Below, in pieces: positions 35,621-44,416 of a stretch of DNA of 64,000 nucleotides. The stretch comes from Bacteroidales bacterium (GTDB lineage: Bacteria; Bacteroidota; Bacteroidia; Bacteroidales; P3). The notes beneath the pieces were generated by a model. It was given only the letters and a program-made list of their open reading frames with translations. It ran no database searches and was not told where the DNA came from. The stretch lies in NCBI GenBank assembly GCA_017480185.1, contig JAFVBC010000011.1, positions 1 to 64,000 on the forward strand, given 5' to 3'. Position 1 is the first letter of the stretch. Every line of letters starts with the position of its first letter. The translations under genes were made by a program, and so were the position numbers.

Positions 35621-37339
35621 ATGCTCACTTTTACCGACATCGTACTGATACTCATTAACTTGGCTGGAGCAATGGCCGTTTTTTTGTTTGCCATGAAGTT
35701 GATGAGCGAAGGTCTTCAGAAATATGCTGGCAGCCGCATGAGGCACGTTTTGAGCAAGATAACCGATAAGCCCTTGAGTGGCATACTCTCGGGTGCAGCT
35801 GTTACGGCCGCCATACAGAGTTCGACTGCCACCACGGTGATGGTTGTTGGCTTTGCCGGAGCGGGGTTGATGTCGCTGTCGGGGGCGGTGGCTGTGGTGA
35901 TGGGAGCCAACATTGGTACCACCATAACTGCTTGGATTATTGCTCTATTTGGTCTTGGCGGTCATGCCGAGGGCGCCGTTGCTTTCTCGCTGCCAATGCT
36001 TTTGGCTACGATAAGTCTGTTTTTTATCTTCTCGAAGAAGAACAAAATGCAGTCGTTGGGACAGACCATTATTGGTTTGGCGTTGCTGCTAATAGGTATG
36101 GAGTTGCTCGAACAAGCCATCCCGATGTTAAGCGAAGACACAGTTCACGCCATATCTACGTGGAGTCATTGGGGATTGTGGTCGGTGCTGCTGTTTATAA
36201 TAATCGGAGCAATACTCACCATCATATTGCAAACGTCTGCCGCTATGACAGCCGTGGTGCTACTCATGGCCAGTCAAGGGTGGATTGAGTTTCCGATGGC
36301 GTTGGCCTTGGTGATGGGGCAAAACCTGGGCACCACGCTCACAGCGCAGGTGGTGGCCATGACAACAGGCACCACTGGTAAACGCGCCGCTCGTGCACAT
36401 CTGGTATTCAATGTGGCTGGCGTGCTCTTGTGCCTATTGTTGTTCACCCCAATATGCAATGGCATTATGGCAGTGACAGGAATAACCGACGAGCTAACTT
36501 CGCCTCTAAACAAGGAGCGCTATCCGCTGGCCATCACCGTATTCCACACCCTATTCAATGTTGCGACCACCGTCGTTTTAGCTTTATTCATACCACAAAT
36601 AGTACGCATCGTGGAATGGATGGTGCCCGACAAGAGCGAGAAAGGAGAAGAGGAGTTCAGACTGACATACATTGAACCGGCCATGCTCTCAACCGCCGAG
36701 TTGAACTTGCAGAGTGCCAAAGACGAGATTGTGGAGTTTTCGAAACGCGTATTGCGAATGTACACCTTCTTGCCAGCGCTACGTACCCCAAAAGATGAAG
36801 AAGACTTTGAGGCCACCATGCAGCGCATCACGAAATATGAAAACATCACCGACCGTATGGAACTGGAGATAACCAAGTTTCTTACCCGAGTGGGAGGGGG
36901 CGATGTGAGCCAACACACCTCTGAACGTGTCAGTTCGATGTTGCGCATAATAGATAATCTGGAGAGTATAGGCGACACGATATTCCAAATTGCCATTACA
37001 CGCAAAAATAAACGAGAGGCCGCTGTGCACTTTGATGCAGGGTTGAATGCCAACCTTGATCACATGTCTGAACTGGTGCAGAAAGCTCTTGACACGATGG
37101 ATGCCAACCTAAAAGACTATGACCACGTGAACCTGGATGCTGCCTACGACATAGAACATCAAATAAACGCCTATCGCGACCGCCTACGAACCCAGCATTT
37201 TGATGCCCTGAAACTTGGAGTATACGACTATTCGATAGGCAACGCTTACTCCAGTCTGTATGCCCTATATGAGAAGTTGGGAGACTATATCATCAACGTA
37301 TCTGAGGCTATAGACGGCAGCCGTCGCCACTCCGACTAA
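35621..37339 (+). CDS. Na+/phosphate cotransporter family protein
   Basis: The 572-residue product has the two inverted NptA/PNaS repeats with signature IQSSTATTVMVVGF (about 67-80) and LQTSAAMTAVVLL (about 206-218), each followed by GANIGTT or GQNLGTT. A C-terminal PhoU-like helical domain covers about 350-560. It probably couples sodium entry to phosphate uptake or regulates it. Confidence 0.92.
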   Translation: MLTFTDIVLILINLAGAMAVFLFAMKLMSEGLQKYAGSRMRHVLSKITDKPLSGILSGAAVTAAIQSSTATTVMVVGFAGAGLMSLSGAVAVVMGANIGTTITAWIIALFGLGGHAEGAVAFSLPMLLATISLFFIFSKKNKMQSLGQTIIGLALLLIGMELLEQAIPMLSEDTVHAISTWSHWGLWSVLLFIIIGAILTIILQTSAAMTAVVLLMASQGWIEFPMALALVMGQNLGTTLTAQVVAMTTGTTGKRAARAHLVFNVAGVLLCLLLFTPICNGIMAVTGITDELTSPLNKERYPLAITVFHTLFNVATTVVLALFIPQIVRIVEWMVPDKSEKGEEEFRLTYIEPAMLSTAELNLQSAKDEIVEFSKRVLRMYTFLPALRTPKDEEDFEATMQRITKYENITDRMELEITKFLTRVGGGDVSQHTSERVSSMLRIIDNLESIGDTIFQIAITRKNKREAAVHFDAGLNANLDHMSELVQKALDTMDANLKDYDHVNLDAAYDIEHQINAYRDRLRTQHFDALKLGVYDYSIGNAYSSLYALYEKLGDYIINVSEAIDGSRRHSD

Positions 37340-37356
37340 TAAACCTAACACTCATC

Positions 37357-38895
37357 ATGCTTGTAAAAACATTTGGATGCGCAATAACTGGCATCAATGC
37401 CATCACTGTTACCACCGAAGTTAATATAACCACAGGTGTGGGATTGAGCATTGTGGGGTTGCCAGATAATGCTGTAAAAGAGAGTTTTCACCGAATATCA
37501 TCGGCCTTTGAACAGAGTGGAAAACGGTTTCCGGGAAAACGCGTCATTGTCAACCTCGCACCTGCCGACATCCGAAAGGAGGGCACAGCCTATGATCTGA
37601 CCATAGCGATAGGTATATTAGGGGCCAATGGCGACATTGAGAGTAGCAGTATAGACCGCTATGTCATAATGGGAGAACTGGGGCTGGACGGCACTCTGCG
37701 CCCCATAAAGGGGGTTCTACCCATAGCAATAGAGGCTCGAAGACAGAAATTTAAGGGAATAATCCTGCCAGAAAGCAATGCAAGAGAGGCTGCCATTGTC
37801 AACGACCTTGAAGTTTATGGAGCTTCAAGTCTGAAACAGGTGGTGGATTTCTTCAATCAAGAAGGAACACTGTCTCTGACTACGGTCGACACGCGCGCAG
37901 AATTTGCACGCACACTGCAAAAGTATGACTACGACTTTGCCGATGTCAAAGGGCAAGAAAGTGTCAAGCGCGCCCTGGAGATTGCCGCAGCAGGAGGGCA
38001 CAATGCCATAATGATAGGGCCTCCAGGAAGTGGTAAAACGATGCTTGCCAAACGCATACCAGGCATTCTTCCACCGCTCACACTCGCCGAGAGCCTTGAA
38101 ACAACGCAAATACACTCCGTTGCTGGTAAGATGAGGAAAGAAGACTCTTTGATTGCCATCCGACCATTCCGCTCGCCACACCACACTATAAGCGATGTGG
38201 CTCTTGTCGGTGGAGGCTCCACTCCGCAACCTGGTGAGATAAGCCTTGCCCACAACGGCGTACTGTTCCTTGATGAGTTACCAGAATTTAAGCGCTCCGT
38301 ACTGGAGGTGCTCCGTCAACCCATCGAGGAACGTCGCGTAACAATAAGTCGTGCCAAAACTACAATAGACTATCCCGCATCGTTCATGCTCATTGCTGCA
38401 ATGAATCCATGTCCTTGTGGATACTACAACCATCCATCAATAGAATGTACTTGTGCTCCTGGAGCTGTGCGACGTTACCTGGGAAAAATAAGCGGGCCTC
38501 TGCTCGACCGAATAGATCTTCACATAGAAGTAACCCCTGTAAGCATAAGTCAACTATCAGAAAACACACCAAGCGAGAGTAGCACTACCATACGATCAAG
38601 AGTAATCGCCGCTCGCAACATACAGACAAACCGTTTCCAAAACCACACCAATATTCATTGCAATGCGCAGATGACTTCAAAACTCACACGCGAACATTGT
38701 AGACTTGATGAAAAGGGGCAGGAGATATTAAAAACAGCTATGGAACGACTCGGTTTATCGGCAAGGGCGTATGATCGTATACTTCGTGTTGGTAGAACGA
38801 TAGCCGACCTTGAAGGATCTATAAACATTGAGCCAAAACATCTTCAAGAAGCCATCATGTATAGAAGCCTCGACAGGGATGGTTGGGGTAAATAA
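37357..38895 (+). CDS. YifB/ComM family Mg-chelatase-like AAA+ ATPase
   Basis: The 512-residue product has an N-terminal ChlI-like domain (LSIVGLPDNAVKES), Walker A (GPPGSGKTMLAKRIPGI), Walker B (GVLFLDELPEF), the RQPIEE..VTISRA sensor region, the Cys-rich insert CPCGYYNHPSIECTC, and the C-terminal lid with RAYDRILRVGRTIADLEG. ComM-type proteins are helicases for branch migration in natural transformation; the role in Bacteroidota is unproven. It converges on the fecE-like gene 4 bases away. Confidence 0.93.
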   Translation: MLVKTFGCAITGINAITVTTEVNITTGVGLSIVGLPDNAVKESFHRISSAFEQSGKRFPGKRVIVNLAPADIRKEGTAYDLTIAIGILGANGDIESSSIDRYVIMGELGLDGTLRPIKGVLPIAIEARRQKFKGIILPESNAREAAIVNDLEVYGASSLKQVVDFFNQEGTLSLTTVDTRAEFARTLQKYDYDFADVKGQESVKRALEIAAAGGHNAIMIGPPGSGKTMLAKRIPGILPPLTLAESLETTQIHSVAGKMRKEDSLIAIRPFRSPHHTISDVALVGGGSTPQPGEISLAHNGVLFLDELPEFKRSVLEVLRQPIEERRVTISRAKTTIDYPASFMLIAAMNPCPCGYYNHPSIECTCAPGAVRRYLGKISGPLLDRIDLHIEVTPVSISQLSENTPSESSTTIRSRVIAARNIQTNRFQNHTNIHCNAQMTSKLTREHCRLDEKGQEILKTAMERLGLSARAYDRILRVGRTIADLEGSINIEPKHLQEAIMYRSLDRDGWGK

Positions 38896-38899
38896 TGGT

Positions 38900-39652
38900 C
38901 TAATCTTGGTCGTAACTGAATAGCACATTGCGGTTATCCACTACGCAATTCACCCCATATACCGTCATAATGTTTTCAGGTGTAATACCTTTATCGACCG
39001 AGCCTTGGTATAATACCTGTCCGTTGTGAATGAGTAGTAGATTATCGGAAAAACGCAAGGCGAGGTTAACATCGTGCAATACAACTATTATAGTTGTATT
39101 GGATGCTTTGCGTAAAAGAGACATAATGTCTATCTGATGAGCAATATCGAGACTTGATACGGGCTCGTCCAGAAGGAGGATTGAAGGTTGCTGAGCCAGA
39201 GCACGTGCTATCATAACTCGCTGCAACTCACCACCACTCAATTGCGAAGGATATACATCACGTAAATGCCAAGTGTTGGTTTTTATCATACAATCCTTAA
39301 CTATCTCGTGGTCAAGAAGGCTCTCATTTTGAAGTGGGCGGAGGTAAGGATTGCGCCCCATAGTAACAACTTGGCGAGCAGTAAAATCCACGTCTGCATT
39401 TGCATGCTGAGTCACAAAAGCCATTTGACGTGCAAGCAAAGACGGCTTTAGAGTTGAAATATCGTTATCATTAAGAAAGACACTTCCACCTGATGGTTTA
39501 AGTAGACCGGCCAAACAACGCAAGAGCGTGGTTTTACCACATCCGTTCGACCCCATCACGGCTGTAATTTTCCCTTCGGCAAATCCAATATCAATGCCAC
39601 GAAGCACTTGCTTTTTCCCAAACGAGACGCGAAGATTATGTGTTTGCAGCAT
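38900..39652 (-). CDS. Iron-siderophore/cobalamin-type ABC transporter ATPase
   Basis: The 250-residue product has Walker A (GSNGCGKTTLLR), Q-loop (FVTQH), signature (LSGGELQRVMIA), Walker B (ILLLDEP) and the H-loop (LHDVNLAL). This is the FecE/BtuD class. It is 6 bases after the permease gene. The substrate, iron chelate or corrinoid, cannot be decided because no binding protein gene is present. Confidence 0.9.
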   Translation of the reverse strand: MLQTHNLRVSFGKKQVLRGIDIGFAEGKITAVMGSNGCGKTTLLRCLAGLLKPSGGSVFLNDNDISTLKPSLLARQMAFVTQHANADVDFTARQVVTMGRNPYLRPLQNESLLDHEIVKDCMIKTNTWHLRDVYPSQLSGGELQRVMIARALAQQPSILLLDEPVSSLDIAHQIDIMSLLRKASNTTIIVVLHDVNLALRFSDNLLLIHNGQVLYQGSVDKGITPENIMTVYGVNCVVDNRNVLFSYDQD

Positions 39653-39658
39653 GATTTA

Positions 39659-40630
39659 CTATCGACGTTGTTTGTTTTTCAGGAGCAAATAGAGGAATAG
39701 CGGTGCACCAATAATTGAAGTGATGCTACCAACTGGTAACTCACTCGGTCGGACTATGGTGCGAGCCACGGTATCGCACAATAACACAAACAAGGCACCG
39801 ATGATGGCCGAATATGGCACAACACGACGATTGTCGGCACCAGCTACTATTCTAACCGCATGTGGTACTATCAATCCCACAAAACCAATCACTCCTGTTA
39901 CGCTTACAGCAAAAGCCACCATAAGCGATGTTACCACAAGCAGCACCACTTTAAGCCTTTCAACATCAACTCCCATGCTGCGAGCCTCATCGCCCCCAAC
40001 AGCCAATAGGTTTAGTTCCCGACTGTGAACAGCAACAATTACTATGCCTACCAATGCCACTGGCAACACCACTGTCAAGTCGACCCACGATGCGCTACTG
40101 AAGCTTCCCATTGTCCAAAACACGATACTTTCCATCTTATCGTGATGGAGGGTCATGAGAAAAGAAATAATTGCCGAGATAAGTAGGGTAAGACAAACGC
40201 CCGTAAGTAGCAACGTTGTATTGTGAATACGATTGTTAACAGTGGCCATACGGTAGATAAGTCCCACCGTGAACAAAGCCGAACAAAGGGCTGCCCCACT
40301 AACGCCCCACACCGCTGCCTGCCAACCAAGCAATATGGCTACCACAGCCCCTAACGACGCTCCCGACGAAACCCCAAGCACATAGGGATCGGTGAGGGGG
40401 TTGCGAAATACCGATTGGTAGACTGCACCACATACCGATAATACTGCCCCAACTACACAAGCAAGCAAAACCCTCGGCAGACGTAATCGCCAAAAAATGG
40501 GAGATTGCAGTATTTCCTGTGGACTAAAGCTAACAGCACCTACCAAGCACGCTAAAACGATGCCAACAATAAGCAGCACCGACAGCAATGCAACAGCCAC
40601 CGCACTTACTTTGCCCGAGGCTCGGCTCAT
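39659..40630 (-). CDS. FecCD/BtuC-type ABC transporter permease
   Basis: The 323-residue product has about ten helices and the family motifs LRLPRVLLACVVGAVLSVCGAVYQ split across helix 2, NPLTDPYVLGVSSGA, GVIGFVGLIVPHAVR and ELPVGSITSIIGAPLFLYLL. It pairs with the ATPase downstream to form the inner-membrane importer. Its ATG overlaps the dapB stop by four bases. Confidence 0.92.
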   Translation of the reverse strand: MSRASGKVSAVAVALLSVLLIVGIVLACLVGAVSFSPQEILQSPIFWRLRLPRVLLACVVGAVLSVCGAVYQSVFRNPLTDPYVLGVSSGASLGAVVAILLGWQAAVWGVSGAALCSALFTVGLIYRMATVNNRIHNTTLLLTGVCLTLLISAIISFLMTLHHDKMESIVFWTMGSFSSASWVDLTVVLPVALVGIVIVAVHSRELNLLAVGGDEARSMGVDVERLKVVLLVVTSLMVAFAVSVTGVIGFVGLIVPHAVRIVAGADNRRVVPYSAIIGALFVLLCDTVARTIVRPSELPVGSITSIIGAPLFLYLLLKNKQRR

Positions 40631-41295
40631 GCCAAGAGGTCTTTCATAGTGAAAAAGCCTGTCTTTCCAATCAAAAACTCGGCTGCAAGAAGAGCCCCTT
40701 TGGCCAATCCACTGCGGTTTTTAGCACTATGTGTGAGGGTGATTGTATCGGCAGCACTGTCATACTCCACGGTATGAATACCTGCTATTTCGCCTTCACG
40801 CTTCGATGTTATCTCTATCTCGCCCGACTGTCCGTACTGCTTAATCTGATTACTCAACGTTATGGCTGTGCCACTTGGAGCATCAAGCTTATGTACATGG
40901 TGTGTTTCACTGATACTCACCTTGTACTCTGGATGCCCTTTCATGAGGGTTGCCAAGCGCTCATTGAGCATAAACACAATATTCATACCGATGCTGAAAT
41001 TGGAGGCAACAAAAAGAGATTGTCCCTCACGTAGGCAACGTGAACTCACGTCCTCAAGGTGATCATACCACCCTGTTGTACCAACCACAACAGGCAGATG
41101 GCGCAAAAAGCACTGTTCAACATTGGCAAGCACCGTCGAGGGTGTAGAGAACTCTATAGCCACATCGGCATCATCAGGCACTGATGCCCAATCGGAGGCG
41201 TTATCAACAATGCCCACCACAACATGGCCAGCCGTCTGTGTCATCTGCTCAACAGCACGTCCCATCTTGCCGTGCCCAACAATCAGTATTTTCAT
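40627..41295 (-). CDS. dapB: 4-hydroxy-tetrahydrodipicolinate reductase
   Basis: DapB makes tetrahydrodipicolinate for lysine and meso-DAP. The 222-residue product has the dinucleotide motif VGHGKMGRA, VGTTGWYD, the NFSIGMN segment, and the substrate signature THHVHKLDAPSGTA. It is somewhat shorter than E. coli DapB (273). A tRNA terminator ends only about 8 bases before the ATG, so the gene must be transcribed by readthrough or from a promoter inside the tRNA region. Confidence 0.93.
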   Translation of the reverse strand: MKILIVGHGKMGRAVEQMTQTAGHVVVGIVDNASDWASVPDDADVAIEFSTPSTVLANVEQCFLRHLPVVVGTTGWYDHLEDVSSRCLREGQSLFVASNFSIGMNIVFMLNERLATLMKGHPEYKVSISETHHVHKLDAPSGTAITLSNQIKQYGQSGEIEITSKREGEIAGIHTVEYDSAADTITLTHSAKNRSGLAKGALLAAEFLIGKTGFFTMKDLLA

Positions 41296-41301
41296 AAACT
41301 A

Positions 41302-41330
41302 TCAAAAAAAAGACTCTCACTTGAGAGCCT
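41302..41330 (-). terminator. Terminator after tRNA-Ala(CGC), directly 5' of dapB
   Basis: On the minus strand GGCTCTCA and TGAGAGTC form an 8-base stem with a tiny loop (41311-41329), followed by a T8 run complementary to 41304-41311. Confidence 0.7.
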
Positions 41331-41336
41331 AAAGGG

Positions 41337-41409
41337 TGGAGTATATCGGACTCGAACCGATTACCTTTTGATTGCGAACCAAATGCTCTACCAGATGAGC
41401 TAATACCCC
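41337..41409 (-). tRNA. tRNA-Ala (anticodon CGC)
   Basis: The 73-base minus-strand sequence folds as a cloverleaf. Acceptor GGGGTAT/ATACTCC has the alanine identity pair G3-U70, the D stem is GCTC/GAGC, the anticodon stem TTTGG/TCAAA (one G-U) holds the loop TTCGCAA, and the T-arm contains TTCGAGT. The anticodon CGC reads GCG. CCA is not encoded. It is nearly identical to the tRNA-Ala(GGC) 51 bases upstream. Confidence 0.92.
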
Positions 41410-41425
41410 AACAAAAGTGTTTTTT

Positions 41426-41457
41426 ATTAAAAAAGGGTCGTCTCTCTTCGACCCTTT
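41426..41457 (-). terminator. Terminator between the two alanine tRNAs
   Basis: On the minus strand AAAGGGTCG and CGACCCTTT form a perfect 9-base stem with an 8-base loop, followed by further Ts and AATAAAAAAC. Confidence 0.75.
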
Positions 41458-41460
41458 CCG

Positions 41461-41533
41461 TGGAGTATATCGGAATCGAACCGATTACCTTTTGACTGCC
41501 AGTCAAACGCTCTAGCCAAGTGAGCTAATACCC
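41461..41533 (-). tRNA. tRNA-Ala (anticodon GGC)
   Basis: This 73-base minus-strand cloverleaf has acceptor GGGGTAT/ATACTCC with G3-U70, an anticodon stem TTTGA/TCAAA holding loop CTGGCAG, and T-loop TTCGATT. Anticodon GGC reads GCC and GCU. CCA is not encoded. A consensus promoter lies about 27 bases upstream. Confidence 0.95.
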
Positions 41534-41559
41534 CAACTGATTTTCTCTGAAATCCAGAT

Positions 41560-41592
41560 GCAAAGATATGCAGTTTTTTACTATACAACAAA
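41560..41592 (-). promoter_or_regulatory. Promoter of the alanine tRNA pair
   Basis: Minus-strand TATCTTTG at 41567-41560 is the -7 element and TTTG at 41592-41589 the -33 element, with a 21-base spacer. Confidence 0.75.
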
Positions 41593-41626
41593 AACTTTTT
41601 TCATATTTTTCATAACATCCACTTTT

Positions 41627-42376
41627 TCAGTCGGTCCACTTAAAATCCTTGAATGGATCACACCGATCAAAGCCTTCTGTCTGACTCATAATCTGCATTC
41701 TCTTTATGCGTTTAAGTCCCCAACGCCACATTCTTATGTCAAAAACAATAAACAGCACCGATAGCAATCCCGAGAAAGCCATGGCCTCTACAGACGTCGA
41801 AACAAGTCTTTCCGACACCATAAGCAACGAGTCATAAGTGCCGTGCAGCAGGACGGGATAGACCAACGCCAATAGCAGGTGCATTGCACGTTGTTTGGAA
41901 GAGAACTTTGCCAACGACAGGTGGTAGCCCATAGCAACAGCAAACAGGAAGTGAGCTGGCACAGCCAGCAATCCACGCATAAAAGCGGTGGCTTGAGCAT
42001 CTGGCGATGAGAGCACATAACCGACGTTTTCTATGCAAGCAAAACCCATTGAAACAAACACAGCATAGACAATACCGTCAAAGTGTTCATCAAAATGGCG
42101 GCTACGCCACACCACCAGCATCAATAGCACCAACTTGCACAATTCCTCACTCAACCCAGCCACTACATAACCCTCAAACAGGCCTCCCAGCACAGCATCG
42201 TTCGGTGCAAATGGCATTAGCCACTGCTCCATAATTGACGCAGGCAAGCACGAAAAGCAACCAACCAAAAAAGCCAACACAAGCATACTTAATGGCTCTG
42301 GAGAACGCCTATCTTTAGAGTAGACGTAGTACAACAGCAGTAGCACCGGAAGTACGGCTAAAAACATAATCATCAT
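41627..42376 (-). CDS. PrsW family intramembrane metalloprotease
   Basis: The 249-residue product has about eight helices and PrsW motifs: an early SKDRRSPEP loop, the EE..K catalytic motif in GLSEELCKLVLL, FDGIVYAVFVSMGFACIEN, and a His-containing helix PAHFLFAVAMGYH. PrsW in Bacillus cleaves the anti-sigma factor RsiW; the substrate here is unknown. I chose the ATG at 42376 because the longer frame starts at a GTG (42430) with a hydrophilic tail not typical of the family. Confidence 0.85.
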   Translation of the reverse strand: MMIMFLAVLPVLLLLYYVYSKDRRSPEPLSMLVLAFLVGCFSCLPASIMEQWLMPFAPNDAVLGGLFEGYVVAGLSEELCKLVLLMLVVWRSRHFDEHFDGIVYAVFVSMGFACIENVGYVLSSPDAQATAFMRGLLAVPAHFLFAVAMGYHLSLAKFSSKQRAMHLLLALVYPVLLHGTYDSLLMVSERLVSTSVEAMAFSGLLSVLFIVFDIRMWRWGLKRIKRMQIMSQTEGFDRCDPFKDFKWTD

Positions 42377-42501
42377 AAATCGGACTATATGATTATCCCA
42401 ATCAAAACAATATTTTTTAACAGAACGCACTCAATTAACTGTTATTGTGTACGTTACACAATTTATTTTACAATAAACTCATTACCAATACATTATCGCA
42501 C

Positions 42502-42583
42502 CATCTCCCTATCATCTCCCTATCATCTCCTACAATTGTGGGAGATGATAGGGAGTTGATCGGGACTTTGGTAGGAGATGATA
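42502..42583. repeat. Palindromic 11-base phased repeat element
   Basis: The left half has CATCTCCCTAT twice and CATCTCCTACA (42502-42534, exact 11-base steps). The right half has the inverse units GGGAGATGATA, GGGAGTTGATC, GGGACTTTGGT, AGGAGATGATA (42540-42583). The units match those at 35402-35456. It lies between the radical SAM gene (ends 42593) and prsW, which are transcribed in the same direction, and starts about 10 bases past the radical SAM stop, where it could also act as a terminator. Confidence 0.88.
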
Positions 42584-42592
42584 GCATAATAA

Positions 42593-43591
42593 CTATTCCT
42601 CGGTCTTTCCATACAATCGCCCCTGTCTGGAACCCCGCCGTGAAAGTTCGATGTTTACCAGTCGTGGTATATCCTCGTTGCGCAACAACGAGCCATCTGG
42701 TCGGCGAAAACTGCGTTCTTGGAACGCTTGATAGCGTGGTGGCACTTCTCCTGCCAAGCGTTCTATTGCCAGATCGGGACGCAGGCGTTCAACGATGTCG
42801 CATACCAATGCCACGTAGCTGTCTATGTCGAAATGTAGCATTGATGTCTCAAATTGGGGCTCCGACAGGCACTGACGATGAAGTGTTGTGCCTTTAAGTA
42901 CCTGCAATTGATGGAACTTGATGCTTGTAAGTGGCATGGCATTGATGGCATCAACTTGGCTGACCAGCATTTCTCGGCTCTCGCCTGGCAAACCCAAAAT
43001 AAAGTGTCCTCCCACGGGCAGACCTCGGTCGACCGTTAATTGTACAGCCCTTATTGCATCGTTGAATGTGTGGCCACGGTTAATACGGTGCAGCGTAGCA
43101 TCGTAACAACTCTCTATGCCATATTCCACTGCCACAAAATGCTTGGTTGATATTTCAGTCAAGAGGGCAAGTACATCATCGTCAACGCAATCGGGGCGAG
43201 TGCCAATGACCAATCCAACGACTCCAGGGCACGACAACGCCTCGGCGTATTTGCGTTGCAGTTCAGACAATGAGGCATAGGTGTTGCTGAACGTCTGGAA
43301 GTAGGCTAAATATTTTGAGGCCTTACGATAGCGGTTGCGATGAAAGGCCATCCCCTCTTCTATCTGTTCTTTGATTGTTGCCACACGGCGACAATATGAA
43401 GGATTGAAAGCCTCATTAAGGCAAAAAGTGCACCCACCTGTACCGACCCTACCGTCGCGATTGGGGCATGTGAAGCCTGCATCGACAGAAAGCTTCTGCA
43501 CACGCCCACCAAATAATCGACGCATGTGGTCGGCATAGGTCAGGAAACGACTACCATTGTCGGGCAATATTTGCTCCTTGCTATTCGCCAT
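42593..43591 (-). CDS. TIGR01212 family radical SAM protein (YhcC-like)
   Basis: The 332-residue product has the family's cluster motif CPNRDGRVGTGGCTFC, with a further Cys in NPSYC, then LAYFQTFSNTYA, VGLVIGTRPDCVDD and HFILGLPGE. Radical SAM enzymes use a 4Fe-4S cluster; the reaction of this family is not established to my knowledge. It overlaps nadK by 11 bases and is the last gene of a nine-gene run. Confidence 0.92.
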   Translation of the reverse strand: MANSKEQILPDNGSRFLTYADHMRRLFGGRVQKLSVDAGFTCPNRDGRVGTGGCTFCLNEAFNPSYCRRVATIKEQIEEGMAFHRNRYRKASKYLAYFQTFSNTYASLSELQRKYAEALSCPGVVGLVIGTRPDCVDDDVLALLTEISTKHFVAVEYGIESCYDATLHRINRGHTFNDAIRAVQLTVDRGLPVGGHFILGLPGESREMLVSQVDAINAMPLTSIKFHQLQVLKGTTLHRQCLSEPQFETSMLHFDIDSYVALVCDIVERLRPDLAIERLAGEVPPRYQAFQERSFRRPDGSLLRNEDIPRLVNIELSRRGSRQGRLYGKTEE

Positions 43592-44408
43592 TTCTCACTT
43601 CGCTACCCCACATAAGTTTTGACCGTATGGCCGAGAAGAAACTTTGATTGTTCATGCGTATAAGGCGAACGGTGAACGGAGCCTTACAAAGAGTAAGCGA
43701 TGTACCTCCATCAAGCATAAAACGGTGCGAGTCGACGCCAAGCGTGAAACGATTATCGGGATCGCACTCCAGGCGTAAATGCACCGTGTCGGGCACAATG
43801 ATGGGACGCAGGGTGAGCGTGTGTGCTCCAATGGGGGTGATTACAAAACAGCCAGAATCGGGAGTAAGGATAGGTCCACCGCAACTGAGAGAGTAGGCTG
43901 TAGACCCTGTTGGCGTAGCTACTATCACACCATCGCCTGCATACGTAGCCACAAACATGTCGTCGACAAACACTTGAGTTCGAATAACCGACGACGAGTC
44001 GGTTCGATGCACAAACATTTCATTAAGGGCGTAAGGGGGTGTCTGGGACGACAGCTCGGTGGAGAGGCTTAAAAGGGTGCGTTTTTCTGTTGTATACCGA
44101 CCAGCCAACAAGTCGGCAACCAGTATATCAACGCTATCGCGTCCGACAGAGGTAAGAAAGCCCAAATGCCCAAAATTAACTCCAAGTATGGGCGGTAGCG
44201 CCTCGGGCGACGACGCATGCACAAACTGTACCGAGGCCAACAGCGTACCATCGCCACCTATAGTCAACATGCAGTCAAAACCGTCTACATTATCTCCATC
44301 GTTTATAAAGCGAGTTGTTGCACCATTAGCCTCAAGACTGCTCACAAGTGAGTTGAGCAAAGGTTGCAACGAAGGCGAAATGCTGCGCAAATAAAGGGCT
44401 ATATTCAT
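43581..44408 (-). CDS. nadK: NAD kinase
   Basis: NadK makes NADP from NAD. The 275-residue product has GGDGTLLASVQFV, VNFGHLGFLT, GDGVIVATPTGSTAYSLSCGGP split over the active site, and the C-terminal beta-rich domain with ITPIGAHTLTLRPIIVPD. The ATG at 44408 was preferred over an upstream in-frame start at 44525 because the family begins at MNIALY and the longer frame would run into the neighbouring gene. Confidence 0.94.
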   Translation of the reverse strand: MNIALYLRSISPSLQPLLNSLVSSLEANGATTRFINDGDNVDGFDCMLTIGGDGTLLASVQFVHASSPEALPPILGVNFGHLGFLTSVGRDSVDILVADLLAGRYTTEKRTLLSLSTELSSQTPPYALNEMFVHRTDSSSVIRTQVFVDDMFVATYAGDGVIVATPTGSTAYSLSCGGPILTPDSGCFVITPIGAHTLTLRPIIVPDTVHLRLECDPDNRFTLGVDSHRFMLDGGTSLTLCKAPFTVRLIRMNNQSFFSAIRSKLMWGSEVRNGE

Positions 44409-44416
44409 CGGGAATG

